Source: Marinobacterium iners DSM 11526 (GTDB lineage Bacteria > Pseudomonadota > Gammaproteobacteria > Pseudomonadales > Balneatricaceae). Taken from it: DNA of 64,000 bases. How positions within the stretch are numbered: the stretch's first letter is position 1; each line of letters opens with the position of its first letter. This document shows, piece by piece, positions 1 to 9,519 of this stretch. A program made the position numbers and the translations under genes. Location: contig NZ_FNRJ01000001.1 in assembly GCF_900107855.1 (NCBI RefSeq), positions 1-64,000 of the forward strand. The letters are read 5' to 3'. The notes beneath the pieces were generated by a model. It made no database searches, had not been told where the DNA came from, and worked only from the letters and a program-made list of their open reading frames with translations.

Positions 1-13
1 ATGCGGCCACTCC

Positions 14-499
14 TTAGAAGATGAAGCTAACAGTGCGCAAGAAGCCGTCCGCATGCAGCAGTTTCACGACCTTTTGCTCCAGTTTGAAACCGTCCGCGCT
101 CGGTTTCAGGCTGTACTCCACGTTGGCCGGGTAGGTCACCAGCTTGCCATGGCGCAGCTCGTTCAGTGTCATGGCGCAGCGTGCAATGACCAGATCATCA
201 CCTGCTTCAAGCACACGTACACGGGACATCATGCGCACGGTATCGCCAACCGAGATGGCAGAAACAGACTCACCGTTTTCCAGACGCGCCACGCGCATGC
301 GCCGCATGTCAGCATCGTCCATCGCCAGGTTCAGCGTGTTCAGATAATCCGTTTCATTCAGATCAGCCGGCACGATATAGAGGCCTGATTCGGTCCACAG
401 TGAAAGCCATTCCTGATAGCCCTTGTGGTCCAGCAGATCCGCTTCATAACCAATGAATTCGATCACCTGCGCCAGCAGTTGGGTATTGGATTTCATCAC
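14..499 (-). CDS. Ring-hydroxylating dioxygenase, beta (small) subunit
   Basis: 161 residues, the usual length for the beta subunit of Rieske non-heme iron oxygenases, a cone-shaped NTF2/SnoaL-fold protein that supports the alpha subunit structurally and has no cofactor. The N-terminal stretch around residues 10-60 (EADLLDHKGYQEWLSLWTE) and the central VARLENG...SRVRV pattern are typical. The gene follows the alpha subunit gene directly (stop at 500, start at 499), so the two are translationally coupled. The substrate is not readable from sequence; relatives act on benzoate-, anthranilate- or salicylate-like acids. Confidence 0.88.
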   Translation of the reverse strand: MMKSNTQLLAQVIEFIGYEADLLDHKGYQEWLSLWTESGLYIVPADLNETDYLNTLNLAMDDADMRRMRVARLENGESVSAISVGDTVRMMSRVRVLEAGDDLVIARCAMTLNELRHGKLVTYPANVEYSLKPSADGFKLEQKVVKLLHADGFLRTVSFIF

Positions 500-1789
500 T
501 TATTTCTCCTCTCCAGCAGCCATCATTTTCTTATACTGGCGATAGGCACCGCGCATGCCGGTTTCGGAACAGACCGATCCAGCCACATTACCGTCTTTGG
601 ACTGGTGCAGGTTGTTCATGCCGCGGTTGACCAGAATCCAGCCATCATTGCCTGCCATGGAGCCTTTCTGGACCCGTTCCCAGGCTTCACCATCATCCGG
701 CGTGCCGAAGCCCATCGGCCCCTGGAAGTGCTCGTGCAGACGCATGCGCTTGCGGTTAAATGGAGCCGGGGCGCCTTCACCGCCCAACGCTACGTGCTGA
801 ATCTCGGTCTCACCTACGCTGACCGGCCGCAACACTCGGAAAAACGCCATGGAGCAGGAGACATTCGGGAACAGGTTGAGGTTGAAACCAGTGCCGTGGG
901 CAGCACGGACCAGTTTCTTCACTTCGTCTTCCGTTTTGCCTTCATTGCGCAACTCCTGCGCCAGCTTTTCGAAGCGGGCCGGAATCGGCTGATCCAGATC
1001 CTCTTCCAGATCCACCAACTGCGGAATCATCACCATTACGCTGTGGCCGTTACCCAGGTCTTCGACAAACCCATCGCCATCGAGGAAGTCGAAAATGTCA
1101 GCCGTCGCATCATCCAGCGAGGTCAGGAACGACTTGTGAATGATCGGGAAATGGTAGGCATCGGTCGTGTTTTCCAGCTGGATTTTCCAGTTGCCCGGGA
1201 AATTGAAACGATGCTCGCCCAGTACCTTGACCGGATACCCACCGCCCTGCTTCATGAACAGGTCGATCCACTTTTTCGCACCACCGAGGAAGTCTTCCAG
1301 TGGCTCGATGTCATCTCTAAAAGTAGCAAATACCATGCCCTGATAGGTTTCCACCCGCAGGCTTTCCAGCGGCAGCTCATTCTTGTCGAACACGCCGTCG
1401 TACTCTTCCGGCTTGGGCAACGCGCGCAGGCTACCGTCAAGACCATAGCCCCAGCCGTGATAGGGGCAGGTGAACGCCTTGGTTTTGCCCTTGCGTGCTT
1501 CGCACACGGTGGCGCCACGGTGGCGGCAGCGGTTCTGCAGTACATGCAAATTCATCTTGCGGTCGCGGCTCAGGATAACCGGCTGACGACCGATGTATGA
1601 GGTCTTGAAACTGCCCGCCTCAGGTACTTCGCTCGCGTGGCCAACAAAGACCCAGGTGTTGTTGAACACCTTGTCCAGCTCTTCTTCGAAGATGGCCGGA
1701 TCAGAGTAAAGATCCTTGTGTACCCGGCCCTCTTCTACCATTTCAGCCGCTTTCAGGCTGATGTTTTGCATATCGATCAGTTCACTCAT
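500..1789 (-). CDS. Ring-hydroxylating dioxygenase, alpha (large) subunit, Rieske type
   Basis: Catalytic subunit that takes electrons through a Rieske [2Fe-2S] cluster and activates O2 at a mononuclear iron to hydroxylate an aromatic ring. From the ATG at 1789 (429 aa) the Rieske ligands are C88-x-H90 and C108-x2-H111, followed by GW. The iron site ENTTDAYHFPIIH supplies D210, H213 and H218. An upstream GTG extends the frame by 16 residues, but the ATG has a purine-rich AGAGAG about 8 nt upstream and begins the family-like MSELIDMQ. No ferredoxin or reductase gene lies in the window, so electron donors must be elsewhere. Benzoate/anthranilate-like substrate preference is inference. Confidence 0.92.
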   Translation of the reverse strand: MSELIDMQNISLKAAEMVEEGRVHKDLYSDPAIFEEELDKVFNNTWVFVGHASEVPEAGSFKTSYIGRQPVILSRDRKMNLHVLQNRCRHRGATVCEARKGKTKAFTCPYHGWGYGLDGSLRALPKPEEYDGVFDKNELPLESLRVETYQGMVFATFRDDIEPLEDFLGGAKKWIDLFMKQGGGYPVKVLGEHRFNFPGNWKIQLENTTDAYHFPIIHKSFLTSLDDATADIFDFLDGDGFVEDLGNGHSVMVMIPQLVDLEEDLDQPIPARFEKLAQELRNEGKTEDEVKKLVRAAHGTGFNLNLFPNVSCSMAFFRVLRPVSVGETEIQHVALGGEGAPAPFNRKRMRLHEHFQGPMGFGTPDDGEAWERVQKGSMAGNDGWILVNRGMNNLHQSKDGNVAGSVCSETGMRGAYRQYKKMMAAGEEK

Positions 1790-1837
1790 GGTCTTGCTCT
1801 CTTTATTCGTTGCCTTGCTGGCGCTGCCGCCGAGCAC

Positions 1838-2359
1838 TTATTCTTCAGGGACCGGCAGTGGCTGGGGGTTGTCCCAGGGGGTCTGCACGGGCCGATTGAA
1901 TCGACTGGTGGTACAGAAATGAGCGATCTTCCAGCGCCCGTCTTCCCGGCGAAAACGCACGTTCAACAGTGCACTGCTGAGCTGTGAGCGACCATCGGTA
2001 AAGGTAGCGGTCTGCAGCAGCACCCAGGTGCCTTCCGCTTCGGTTTCGCTCTGCACATTCACCTTTTCAGAGGTCAGAAAATGTACGTTCAGAGCAAAGT
2101 GCGCCGGCGGCAGGGTGTATTTCACGAACATGTCCCTGATCGCTTCACGTCCTTCACGGCGGCCAAAAGTAGCAGCGTAGCGCTTGCCCCTGCCTTCCCA
2201 GATGGCATCCCTAGTGAATAAATCAATAAGAGGTTCAATATCAACTCCCTCATCTAGATAATCACAAAGTGACATGTAGCGATGCATTACTTCAGCAACA
2301 TCACGCCCTGACTCTAGTTGTATCAACCTTGATACAACTTCGCTCATCTCAAAATCCAT
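1838..2359 (-). CDS. SnoaL/NTF2-like protein associated with the dioxygenase
   Basis: 173 residues with the SnoaL_4-type pattern (RYMSLCDYLDEG near residue 27, FTRDAIWEG near 48, LNVRFRREDGRWKIAHF near 132). Such proteins are beta-subunit-like or accessory members of ring-hydroxylating oxygenase operons; the exact role is unknown. It precedes the alpha subunit by 48 nt. The first 50 or so codons (about 2210-2359) are AT-rich like the TRAP genes upstream, while the rest matches the GC-rich dioxygenase genes, so the gene may be a recombination junction. Confidence 0.75.
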   Translation of the reverse strand: MDFEMSEVVSRLIQLESGRDVAEVMHRYMSLCDYLDEGVDIEPLIDLFTRDAIWEGRGKRYAATFGRREGREAIRDMFVKYTLPPAHFALNVHFLTSEKVNVQSETEAEGTWVLLQTATFTDGRSQLSSALLNVRFRREDGRWKIAHFCTTSRFNRPVQTPWDNPQPLPVPEE

Positions 2360-2448
2360 TATATCCTCTCAAAAAAAGAAGAAAGTTTGATTTTTTTATT
2401 TTGAAAATAAGCCATTTTTATAACCTCGTGAGGTATTGATTAATTTCA

Positions 2449-3762
2449 TTACTGAAGCAAAATAGAAGGCAATAACTCCACGATAGATGGATACATAAAA
2501 ATAAGCACTATAACTCCCACTTCTATTGCAACGTATGGAATAACAGCCTTATATATATTTTTAATATTCTCAGTTGGAACAACACCTTGCATAACAAAAA
2601 GAAGAAGACCAAATGGTGGTGTACAAAGCCCGACTTCTAAAACAATTAAAGTCATAACACCAAACCATACGGGATCTGCTCCTAAAATTGTGACTATTGG
2701 AATAAAGATGGGTAAAGTTAACATCATAATACTGACCTGATCCATAAAAAAACCAAGTACCAGCATAACCAAGAGCATCAGAATCAAAATATATGATGCT
2801 TCCATTCCTGAACCCGCTACTAAGGCAGACAACTTTTGAGTAGCGCCAGAAAAACCAAGTATTTGTGAAAAGCTTGATGATGCGCATATAACAAAAAGAA
2901 TCATTGAAGAAAATATCAATGTTTCTTTTACAGACTTATAAAAACCACGCGCTGTAAATTTTTTATAAATAACCGTCATAATAAGACTTGCAACACAACC
3001 AAGCGCCGCAGACTCTGTAGGAGTTGCAATCCCCCCAATCATACTTCCAACAACAACAGCAAAAATAGCAATAAGAGGTGCAACATGTACAATAAAAGGT
3101 TTTATTCGCTCCCCAAAGCTGACAATTTCAATTTCATATGCTGGTGCTACTTTTTCATTCAATTTACATCTAACAAAAACATATGTAAAAAACAAAAAAC
3201 AGATTATTAAAGCAGGTATGATTGATGCTATAAGAAGACTGTTTATGGATATTTTACCCATACTTCCCAAAAGCACAGCCAATGCTGATGGCGGTATCAG
3301 CATAGCTATTCCACCAACCGCCATAATTGGACCCATTGATATACTTGGCGAGTATCCTCTTGCCTTCATTTCGGGCATTAAAGTCTTACCTAGAATCGCT
3401 GTATTTGCCATTGTTGAGCCTGACAGCGATGAGAATATAGTACCTCCTATTATCGCAACCACTGATAATCTACCAGGTGTTTTAGCTAGTAATTTATCAA
3501 TTGAATCTATAGCTTTTTTGGCAACGCCTGATTGCAATAATATCTCACCCATTAGAACAAACAGCACAATCGGCACCAACGAGAAATTTGCAACCGAAGA
3601 CTGCATATTTCTTACCATTTGCTGTATCCCAATATCTCCTCCCATTATAAAAAACGAACCTAATATATTCATTGTCAAAAATGAGAATACAACAGGCACA
3701 CCTGCCAAAAGCAAAAAAATTACACCCAAAAACATACATGATAAAACATAATACCATTCCAT
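2449..3762 (-). CDS. TRAP transporter large membrane subunit (DctM)
   Basis: About 437 residues with some 12 hydrophobic segments and the DctM signatures GSTMANTAILGKTLMPEM and GYSPSISMGPIMAVGGIAMLIPPSA. DctM is the ion-coupled (usually Na+) channel of tripartite carboxylate transporters in the inner membrane. A TTG six bases upstream is also open, but ATG 3762 has GAGG upstream and is two bases from the dctQ stop. AT-rich compared with the dioxygenase genes. Likely imports the aromatic acid used by the oxygenase; this is inferred from context. Confidence 0.9.
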   Translation of the reverse strand: MEWYYVLSCMFLGVIFLLLAGVPVVFSFLTMNILGSFFIMGGDIGIQQMVRNMQSSVANFSLVPIVLFVLMGEILLQSGVAKKAIDSIDKLLAKTPGRLSVVAIIGGTIFSSLSGSTMANTAILGKTLMPEMKARGYSPSISMGPIMAVGGIAMLIPPSALAVLLGSMGKISINSLLIASIIPALIICFLFFTYVFVRCKLNEKVAPAYEIEIVSFGERIKPFIVHVAPLIAIFAVVVGSMIGGIATPTESAALGCVASLIMTVIYKKFTARGFYKSVKETLIFSSMILFVICASSSFSQILGFSGATQKLSALVAGSGMEASYILILMLLVMLVLGFFMDQVSIMMLTLPIFIPIVTILGADPVWFGVMTLIVLEVGLCTPPFGLLLFVMQGVVPTENIKNIYKAVIPYVAIEVGVIVLIFMYPSIVELLPSILLQ

Positions 3763-3764
3763 AA

Positions 3765-4253
3765 TCAAACCTCAGACGTCGATATTCTATTAACCATTTT
3801 AACTACTGATTCGCTGACCAACATCAACATTGAAAAAGGAATAATCCAATTTATATACCACTCAGGAAATGTAAGCATTTTAAATACATACCTATCTCTA
3901 TTTATTGACTCTATTAGAGAGCTGGTGCTGTAATAAAAAACAATAGACCCCAATAATAAAACCAAAAAATCAATGAAATATGAGTGCTTAACCTTGAAAT
4001 CATCACTTCTATTCAAAATCAAAATATCAACTTTGAGGTTACAATCCTTTTTATATACCCATGGAGCACAGAGCAATGCAATTGCAAGCAATGAATATTC
4101 TGATAGCTCAACTACCCCCACAAATAGTGAAACACCAAATGACCTGAGCATGACATCTAAAGGTATTATAAATGTCAAATAACACACCAATATACATGAC
4201 AGATAAAACCCAGAATTAACCAAAAAAGTTTGGATTCTTAAAAACTTACACAT
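3765..4253 (-). CDS. TRAP transporter small membrane subunit (DctQ)
   Basis: 162 residues with four hydrophobic segments (about 12-35, 45-65, 92-112, 132-152), the normal size and topology of DctQ, which pairs with DctM in the inner membrane. First gene of the minus-strand block dctQ-dctM-SnoaL-alpha-beta. A weak AAGG element lies upstream. It is divergent from the LysR gene, the usual arrangement for a LysR-controlled operon. Confidence 0.83.
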   Translation of the reverse strand: MCKFLRIQTFLVNSGFYLSCILVCYLTFIIPLDVMLRSFGVSLFVGVVELSEYSLLAIALLCAPWVYKKDCNLKVDILILNRSDDFKVKHSYFIDFLVLLLGSIVFYYSTSSLIESINRDRYVFKMLTFPEWYINWIIPFSMLMLVSESVVKMVNRISTSEV

Positions 4254-4441
4254 TTTAAGGCTCCTTTTATTTTTTTTATTAACAAAACCAATCTCCTTTT
4301 CTAGAATGATTTTAAAGATTTATATCAATCGAAATAAATTTAATATCCGGTTTTCCTTGACACATATCAAGACATGTAAGAATATTTATACAACTTATAT
4401 GCATCGTTAACAAATAAATATAATTTATAGTGATTATAAAC
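4254..4441. promoter_or_regulatory. Divergent control region between dctQ and the LysR gene
   Basis: 188 bp, very AT-rich, between divergent dctQ and lysR. A TTGACA-like -35 element for the LysR gene is seen near 4356 (TTGACACATATCAAGACATG), with only a poor -10 about 17 bp further on. LysR proteins normally bind T-N11-A sites in such intervals; several A/T dyads are present but I cannot single one out. Confidence 0.45.
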
Positions 4442-5359
4442 ATGGCGAATGAAAACTTTGATTTCAATCTTATAAAAGTATTTTGCTCCATTTACGAAAC
4501 ACAAAGCCTTACTGAAACCGCTGATGCCCTTTCAATTACACAGCCGGCCGTAAGCTATGCATTAAAAAAACTACGTGATAGTTACAATGACCCACTCTTT
4601 ATACGAGCAGAAGGAAAAATGATAGCCACCTCTCTCGCTAATAAAATCGCTCCTACTCTAAAAAACTCCAAAGAAATGATACAAAAGTCTTTCTACGGAG
4701 TTTATGATTTTGACCCACGCTTATCATCCAGGGTTTTTAAATTTTCCATGTCGGATGTTTCTCAAATTTTTTTTCTACCTCCCATTTGCTTGACATTAGA
4801 GAAATACTCCCCTCGAATTTCCATAGAAACCTTACAAATAGAACAAAATAATATTGAATTGAATTTACATAAGGGTGAGCTAGACTTTGCAATAGGTAAT
4901 CTTGCAAACCAAGAGGAAAAATTCAAAAATATATTAATTGATAAAATATTTGAAGATCGTTTTGTTTGTATGGTCAGAGAAGACCATCCTGCAGGCGTAG
5001 ATGAATCGAATAATTTCGATCTAGGGAGAATTAAAATATTAAGCGTAAGAAATAATATCACCGACCATTGTAATCAAATAAAAAAAATGAGTAGTGAGCT
5101 CCACAAAAATATCACACTAGTTGTTCCAAATTATGCAGCCACCCCCATCATAGTCAGTAAATCTGATTACGGTGTAATAATTCCATTATCCATAGCCAAA
5201 ATATATAATCACGATAATCAATTCGAGATATATGAAATTGATTATCCAAATAACAGTATAGATGTTAATTTATACTCTCATGTTTCTTATCAAGAAGATC
5301 CATCTATAAAGTGGATGAGAAACTTGATTTTGAAAAACTTTCATCATCATAACGTCTAA
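4442..5359 (+). CDS. LysR-family transcriptional regulator
   Basis: 305 residues. The N-terminal winged HTH (FNLIKVFCSIYETQSLTETA, then LSITQPAVSYALKKLR, residues about 8-62) is a clear LysR DNA-binding domain; the rest is the effector-binding domain. A GTG at 4430 would add four residues, and neither start has a strong Shine-Dalgarno. Divergent from dctQ, so it probably controls the uptake and dioxygenase operon with an aromatic acid as inducer (inference). Its stop codon lies inside the terminator hairpin at 5356-5394. Confidence 0.88.
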   Translation: MANENFDFNLIKVFCSIYETQSLTETADALSITQPAVSYALKKLRDSYNDPLFIRAEGKMIATSLANKIAPTLKNSKEMIQKSFYGVYDFDPRLSSRVFKFSMSDVSQIFFLPPICLTLEKYSPRISIETLQIEQNNIELNLHKGELDFAIGNLANQEEKFKNILIDKIFEDRFVCMVREDHPAGVDESNNFDLGRIKILSVRNNITDHCNQIKKMSSELHKNITLVVPNYAATPIIVSKSDYGVIIPLSIAKIYNHDNQFEIYEIDYPNNSIDVNLYSHVSYQEDPSIKWMRNLILKNFHHHNV

Positions 5360-5394
5360 AATGACGGGCATATAAAATATGCCCGTCATTTTAG
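5356..5394. terminator. Bidirectional intrinsic terminator, 17-bp perfect stem
   Basis: Perfect inverted repeat: 5356-5372 pairs with 5378-5394 around the 5-nt loop TAAAA. The outer stem supplies A and T tracts on both strands. It lies between the convergent lysR (stop within the stem) and dctP genes and can serve both. Confidence 0.85.
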
Positions 5395-5400
5395 TATCTA

Positions 5401-6369
5401 TTACTGAATGTCCATTAACAATTTAAGCTCGGATGCAAACTTTGAATTTCTTGTCAGCTCATCCCAGTATACTTTACGTGCCAGTACGGGAAGCTCGCTA
5501 CCTAAATCAATACTCTTAATTCCCAAGGAATCTTGATTAGCATATTCTTTTCTTTCAGCCTCCAAAAGCTCAACGTTTATTTTTTCTTCAAACTCTACAG
5601 CTGCTTCTCTCAGTAACTTCAACTCGTCATTTGTGAATTTTTCTTTTGCCTTATTTGAAAGAAAAACATTGAAGATTATATTATAGAATTTTGGGTCTAC
5701 TCGATATTTTGTCATCGTATCCCAGCCCATATCAGACAGCCCAAGACTACTCCATGAATAACCGTCCACCATATTCCGTTCTAATGCAGTAAATACTTCC
5801 GGAATTGGTATATTAATAGGCTGTGTTTTAAGCGCTTTGAGGAGAGGTTGTTGTAATACCGCTGTTCTGATTCTCAAACCTTTCAGGTCATTTATGTCTT
5901 TAATTTCGTTCGAAAGAAATATATGAAAACCCAGTCCTTCAGCATATGTTGCGAGTAGTTCTGCATCAAACCTATTATCAAAAACTTCTTTTAGTTTAGC
6001 ATACGCACCGTTTTTTCTTTGATCATCAACGCTAACATTTGAAATTTCCTGGACATTCGCCTCTGGAAATTCACTTCTATATGCACCTGGAAAAGTAGAT
6101 AGAATATCTATCATCCCAATTCTTAAAGCCTGCATTTGCTCCTGTGCTGGAATAGATTCAGGACCAACAACTCTAATTCTTAATTCACCTTCGCTTTTTT
6201 CACTTACTATTTCTGCATATCTTTTAAACGCATTTCCCCATACTGTATCTACAGGAACAGGTACTGCCGCTGTTAATGTTTTTTCCGCATTAGCTGCTGT
6301 AGCAGTTAATACCAGCATACAACTTATAAAACCACTAACGATTTTATGTTTGAATTTTTTACTCAGCAT
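5401..6369 (-). CDS. TRAP transporter substrate-binding protein (DctP)
   Basis: 322 residues with a cleavable signal peptide (KKFKHK, hydrophobic core, ANA at about residue 28). The DctP family features include GLRIRTAVLQQPLLKALK near residue 160 and a NMVDGYSWSSLGL segment near 200. The periplasmic protein delivers a carboxylate to DctQM. It is separated from dctQM by the LysR gene and transcribed from its own promoter, so it is probably the binding protein of that transporter. Confidence 0.85.
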   Translation of the reverse strand: MLSKKFKHKIVSGFISCMLVLTATAANAEKTLTAAVPVPVDTVWGNAFKRYAEIVSEKSEGELRIRVVGPESIPAQEQMQALRIGMIDILSTFPGAYRSEFPEANVQEISNVSVDDQRKNGAYAKLKEVFDNRFDAELLATYAEGLGFHIFLSNEIKDINDLKGLRIRTAVLQQPLLKALKTQPINIPIPEVFTALERNMVDGYSWSSLGLSDMGWDTMTKYRVDPKFYNIIFNVFLSNKAKEKFTNDELKLLREAAVEFEEKINVELLEAERKEYANQDSLGIKSIDLGSELPVLARKVYWDELTRNSKFASELKLLMDIQ

Positions 6370-7024
6370 AGTTCTTACCTTTTATAAATCCAATTTAATA
6401 ATTTTATTTTTCGAGCAATTTCTGAGTCTTATGTATATCACTACAGCAGCACTAAACAAAATAACAGATACTTATACTCAATATAACATATATTTATTAA
6501 TGAAGATGATCACGTCAGACATTGCTTCCTCTCAGGCTCCAGGGAAATGGGACGGAATCCCCCTGTTACGGCATTTGTGTGCCAGATTGGTAGATGGAAA
6601 AGCCCATCACAAAGGAAGAGGCATCTACCCGTTTTCCTAGACGTTTTTAAAAGGCAAAAAGCTTTAAACCCTGTTTGGCGACTCTATTAAAGATTAGAAA
6701 ATTATAGAATTCGCTCGATGTAATTCAAAATATACAGCAAGCCTCGTCTAATGTTCGGTATTGGCGATGATAAATACGCTCACGTTTGAACACCTGAAGA
6801 TGGACTTACCTCTGCCTCAGGTGGAGACTTGATCAAAAGCCTCCGTCCTGACCCCGCAAGTACGAATGTCATCGTACTCGATTATAAAAACCCTATGTAA
6901 TCGAACACTTCTGTACATACGTGCAAGGTCACGGGTTTTGTGAATCCTCTTCTTGATACGCTCCTCTTTTTCAAGCTACTCAAGATCGATTCAGCAACAG
7001 CATCAGCGCCTTGGGTTGACGTTG
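6370..7024. other. Non-coding stretch between dctP and the IS region
   Basis: 655 bp. The first 130 bp are AT-rich and should hold the dctP promoter. The rest shows no convincing gene; a short reading frame starting at 6595 (MEKPITKEEASTRFP, 18 codons) looks like debris. A CACCTGA/TCAGGTG dyad occurs near 6800-6830. Composition is unlike either neighbour, consistent with a decayed mobile region. Confidence 0.4.
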
Positions 7025-7318
7025 TCACACCACCATAGGAAGCGCATCATTGACGAGGAACGACGCAATGTCGCCTTCATACCACCCCTTCGGGCGTGAG
7101 AACACGGTCAACAACCGCCACCAGATATAATCAACCCTGCGATGAGCGGATATAGGTAAGGCCTTCGCTGAAGAAGATAGTCTCTCTACCTCCGCCAGGA
7201 GTTCCGGCGAGAACTCGTGGTCTGCCCCGGTCAAATCCATGTCCAGCGGTGATTCTTTCTTCCACCCAAGTCTTTTGAGCCTATCGGCTGTTTCCCGATC
7301 CGCGTCGAAGTGCGCCAT
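7025..7318 (-). CDS. Small hypothetical protein, MAHFDADRET family, copy A
   Basis: 97 residues from the ATG at 7318, which follows the purine-rich AGGAAGGGAAGG. I do not recognise the family. The first ten residues (MAHFDADRET) and the 5' flank match a second small gene at 20369-20563, after which the proteins diverge. Charged N-terminal half, then a Trp/Arg-rich C-terminus (DYIWWRLLTVFSRPKGWYEG). The IS3 element is inserted 35 bp upstream of the start, so expression may be altered. Confidence 0.5.
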   Translation of the reverse strand: MAHFDADRETADRLKRLGWKKESPLDMDLTGADHEFSPELLAEVERLSSSAKALPISAHRRVDYIWWRLLTVFSRPKGWYEGDIASFLVNDALPMVV

Positions 7319-7353
7319 TGGCCTTCCCTTCCTGATGATGAACATAAGCTGGG
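7289..7353. repeat. 65-bp repeat, copy A (pair at 20534-20598)
   Basis: Identical by eye to 20534-20598 in the same orientation. It covers the ribosome-binding region and first codons of the two MAHFDADRET genes and ends exactly at the left end of the IS3 element (7354). In copy B the sequence continues past this point into unrelated DNA with no IS. Confidence 0.85.
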
Positions 7354-7361
7354 TGTAGTGG

Positions 7362-8216
<855 letters not shown>

Positions 8217-8230
<14 letters not shown>

Positions 8231-8525
8231 TGAACTCGTCTGACATCAAGAGAGCGGAAGCCTTTTTTAATATGTCCTTTTCTTGCTCCAGTCGTTTAAC
8301 CTGGGCTTCTAATTCCTGAATACGCTTCTGCTCTGGTGTCATGGCTTTGCTGGCGGGCGTTTCACCACCTCGCTCTGCACGAAGTTGGTCTACCCAGCGC
8401 CTCAGCGCTGTTTCGCCTACATCAAGCGCACGACAAGCTTCTGATATGGAATACCCCTGATCAAGGACGAGGCTCGCAGCTTCAAGTTTGAACTCAGGGG
8501 TAAAGGAACGACGTTGTCTTTTCAT
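8217..8525 (-). CDS. IS3 orfA, helix-turn-helix protein
   Basis: 102 residues from ATG 8525 (MKRQRRSFTPEFKLEAA). It has the usual HTH (YSISEACRALDVGETALRRW) followed by a leucine-zipper-like coiled coil (IQELEAQVKRLEQEKDILKKA). OrfA binds the IS ends and is fused to OrfB by -1 frameshifting at the A6G run at 8262-8268. It appears intact, but its partner orfB is dead. Confidence 0.85.
8262..8268 (-). promoter_or_regulatory. Programmed -1 frameshift site A AAA AAG
   Basis: The minus strand reads TTAAAAAAGGC, giving the IS3 slippery heptamer in the orfA frame. The orfB frame (ALIDRLREFKPIKMV) lies in -1 just downstream, as needed for OrfAB fusion. Confidence 0.75.
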
Positions 8526-8589
8526 TGAACACCTCTTGGGTGGCAAGGGTACCACCTATCTGCGTGTCCGGAATCATTAGACCACTACA

Positions 8590-8730
8590 ATGGCTGCCTA
8601 CAGCCTGTTTCAACGCTCCGCCCTCAGCAGCGCCGCTTTCAGTGGTCGTTAACCTGAGTCGACTTGGTGCCGACCGAGGCCAGTACTGCCCTCTCCATGG
8701 CATCCTGTCGATATCCAACGGGTAGCAGGC
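8590..8730. other. Flank between IS3 and the moaA fragment
   Basis: 141 bp with no gene. Its beginning (CTACAATGGCTGCCTACAGC) and a block with CCCTCAGCAGCGCCGCTTTCAG also occur before the second moaA fragment at 18815-18880, where about 60 bp are missing. The same IS-end/moaA junction therefore existed before the duplication. Confidence 0.5.
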
Positions 8731-9214
8731 TCAGCCGCCGGTCATGTTCATGAATCGCAAAATTTGTGGCTCGTCATCGAGCCGAAATTCGTGTCGCTCG
8801 GGTTTCAGCGCCATCGCCTGGATGATGTACTGCTGCAGATCCTCGGGCGCACGCGCAGGATCACGCAGCACTTGTCGCAAGTCGACACTGTGTTCATGCC
8901 CCAGGCAGAGCAGCAAACGCCCTTCGGCGGTGACACGCACCCGATTGCAGTCGCCACAGAAGTTGCGGCTGTGTGGCGAAATGAAGCCGATGCGGCTGTC
9001 ACTGTCGGCCATGCGGAAGTAACGCGAAGGCCCGCCGGTCCGTTCGGTAGAGGGCAACAGCGGAAAACACGACGCAATGCGCGCGCGCAACTGCTCACTG
9101 GAGCAGAACTGCTCGGCACGGTCGTGCTCGCTGATCTGGCCCAGCGGCATCTCCTCGATAAAACTGATATCCAGCCCCCGCTCACGGGCGAACTCGACCA
9201 GCGCCAATACCTCG
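8731..9214. repeat. 484-bp direct repeat, copy 1 (pair at 18887-19370)
   Basis: Nearly identical to 18887-19370 in the same orientation (few mismatches, such as CACTGTCGG/CGCTGTCGG and ACAGAAG/ACAAAAG), offset 10,156 bp. It covers the last 160 codons of moaA. The copies diverge sharply after the codons for [12 protein letters not shown]. Confidence 0.9.
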
Positions 9215-9452
9215 TCGTCATTGCGACCGCGGAGAATGACGCTGTTGAGCTTGATGCGCCGGATGCCGGCTTCGCGGGCCGCATCGATACCGCGCAACAC
9301 TTGATTCAGGTCACCGGTACGGGTCAGTCGCTGGAAGCGATCGGCCTGCAGACTATCGAGGCTGATGTTGATGCGATCCACACCCGCCTCGGCCAGCGAA
9401 CCAGCCAGTTTCTCCAGCTGGGAACCGTTAGCCCGGATGTTGCAGCACAAAC
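8731..9452 (-). pseudogene. moaA: moaA 3' fragment, copy 1 (GTP 3',8-cyclase)
   Basis: About 235 C-terminal residues of MoaA, the radical-SAM enzyme that starts molybdopterin synthesis. Conserved parts are [29 protein letters not shown] and the second-cluster motif [14 protein letters not shown]. The N-terminal half with the SAM-binding CxxxCxxC is missing, cut at about 9450 by the adjacent IS1380-type element. Ends with the typical Gly-Gly. It cannot be functional. Confidence 0.9.
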
Positions 9453-9519
9453 AAGAGAGGCGACTTATTTTTTTGTTATAATTCAAGTGCTTACGTCGAA
9501 TATAACAACCAAATCGCCC

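Noticed and set aside
425-1600. Long plus-strand open frame (391 codons) opposite the dioxygenase genes
   Set aside because: It is antisense to two well-conserved Rieske genes and its translation is His/Gln/Arg-rich with no domain; a shadow of GC-rich coding DNA.
9436-9486. Intact alternative moaA start ([15 protein letters not shown]) in copy 1
   Set aside because: The N-terminal 18 codons come from the adjacent mobile element and do not provide the SAM-cluster domain; the Cys residues are coincidental.
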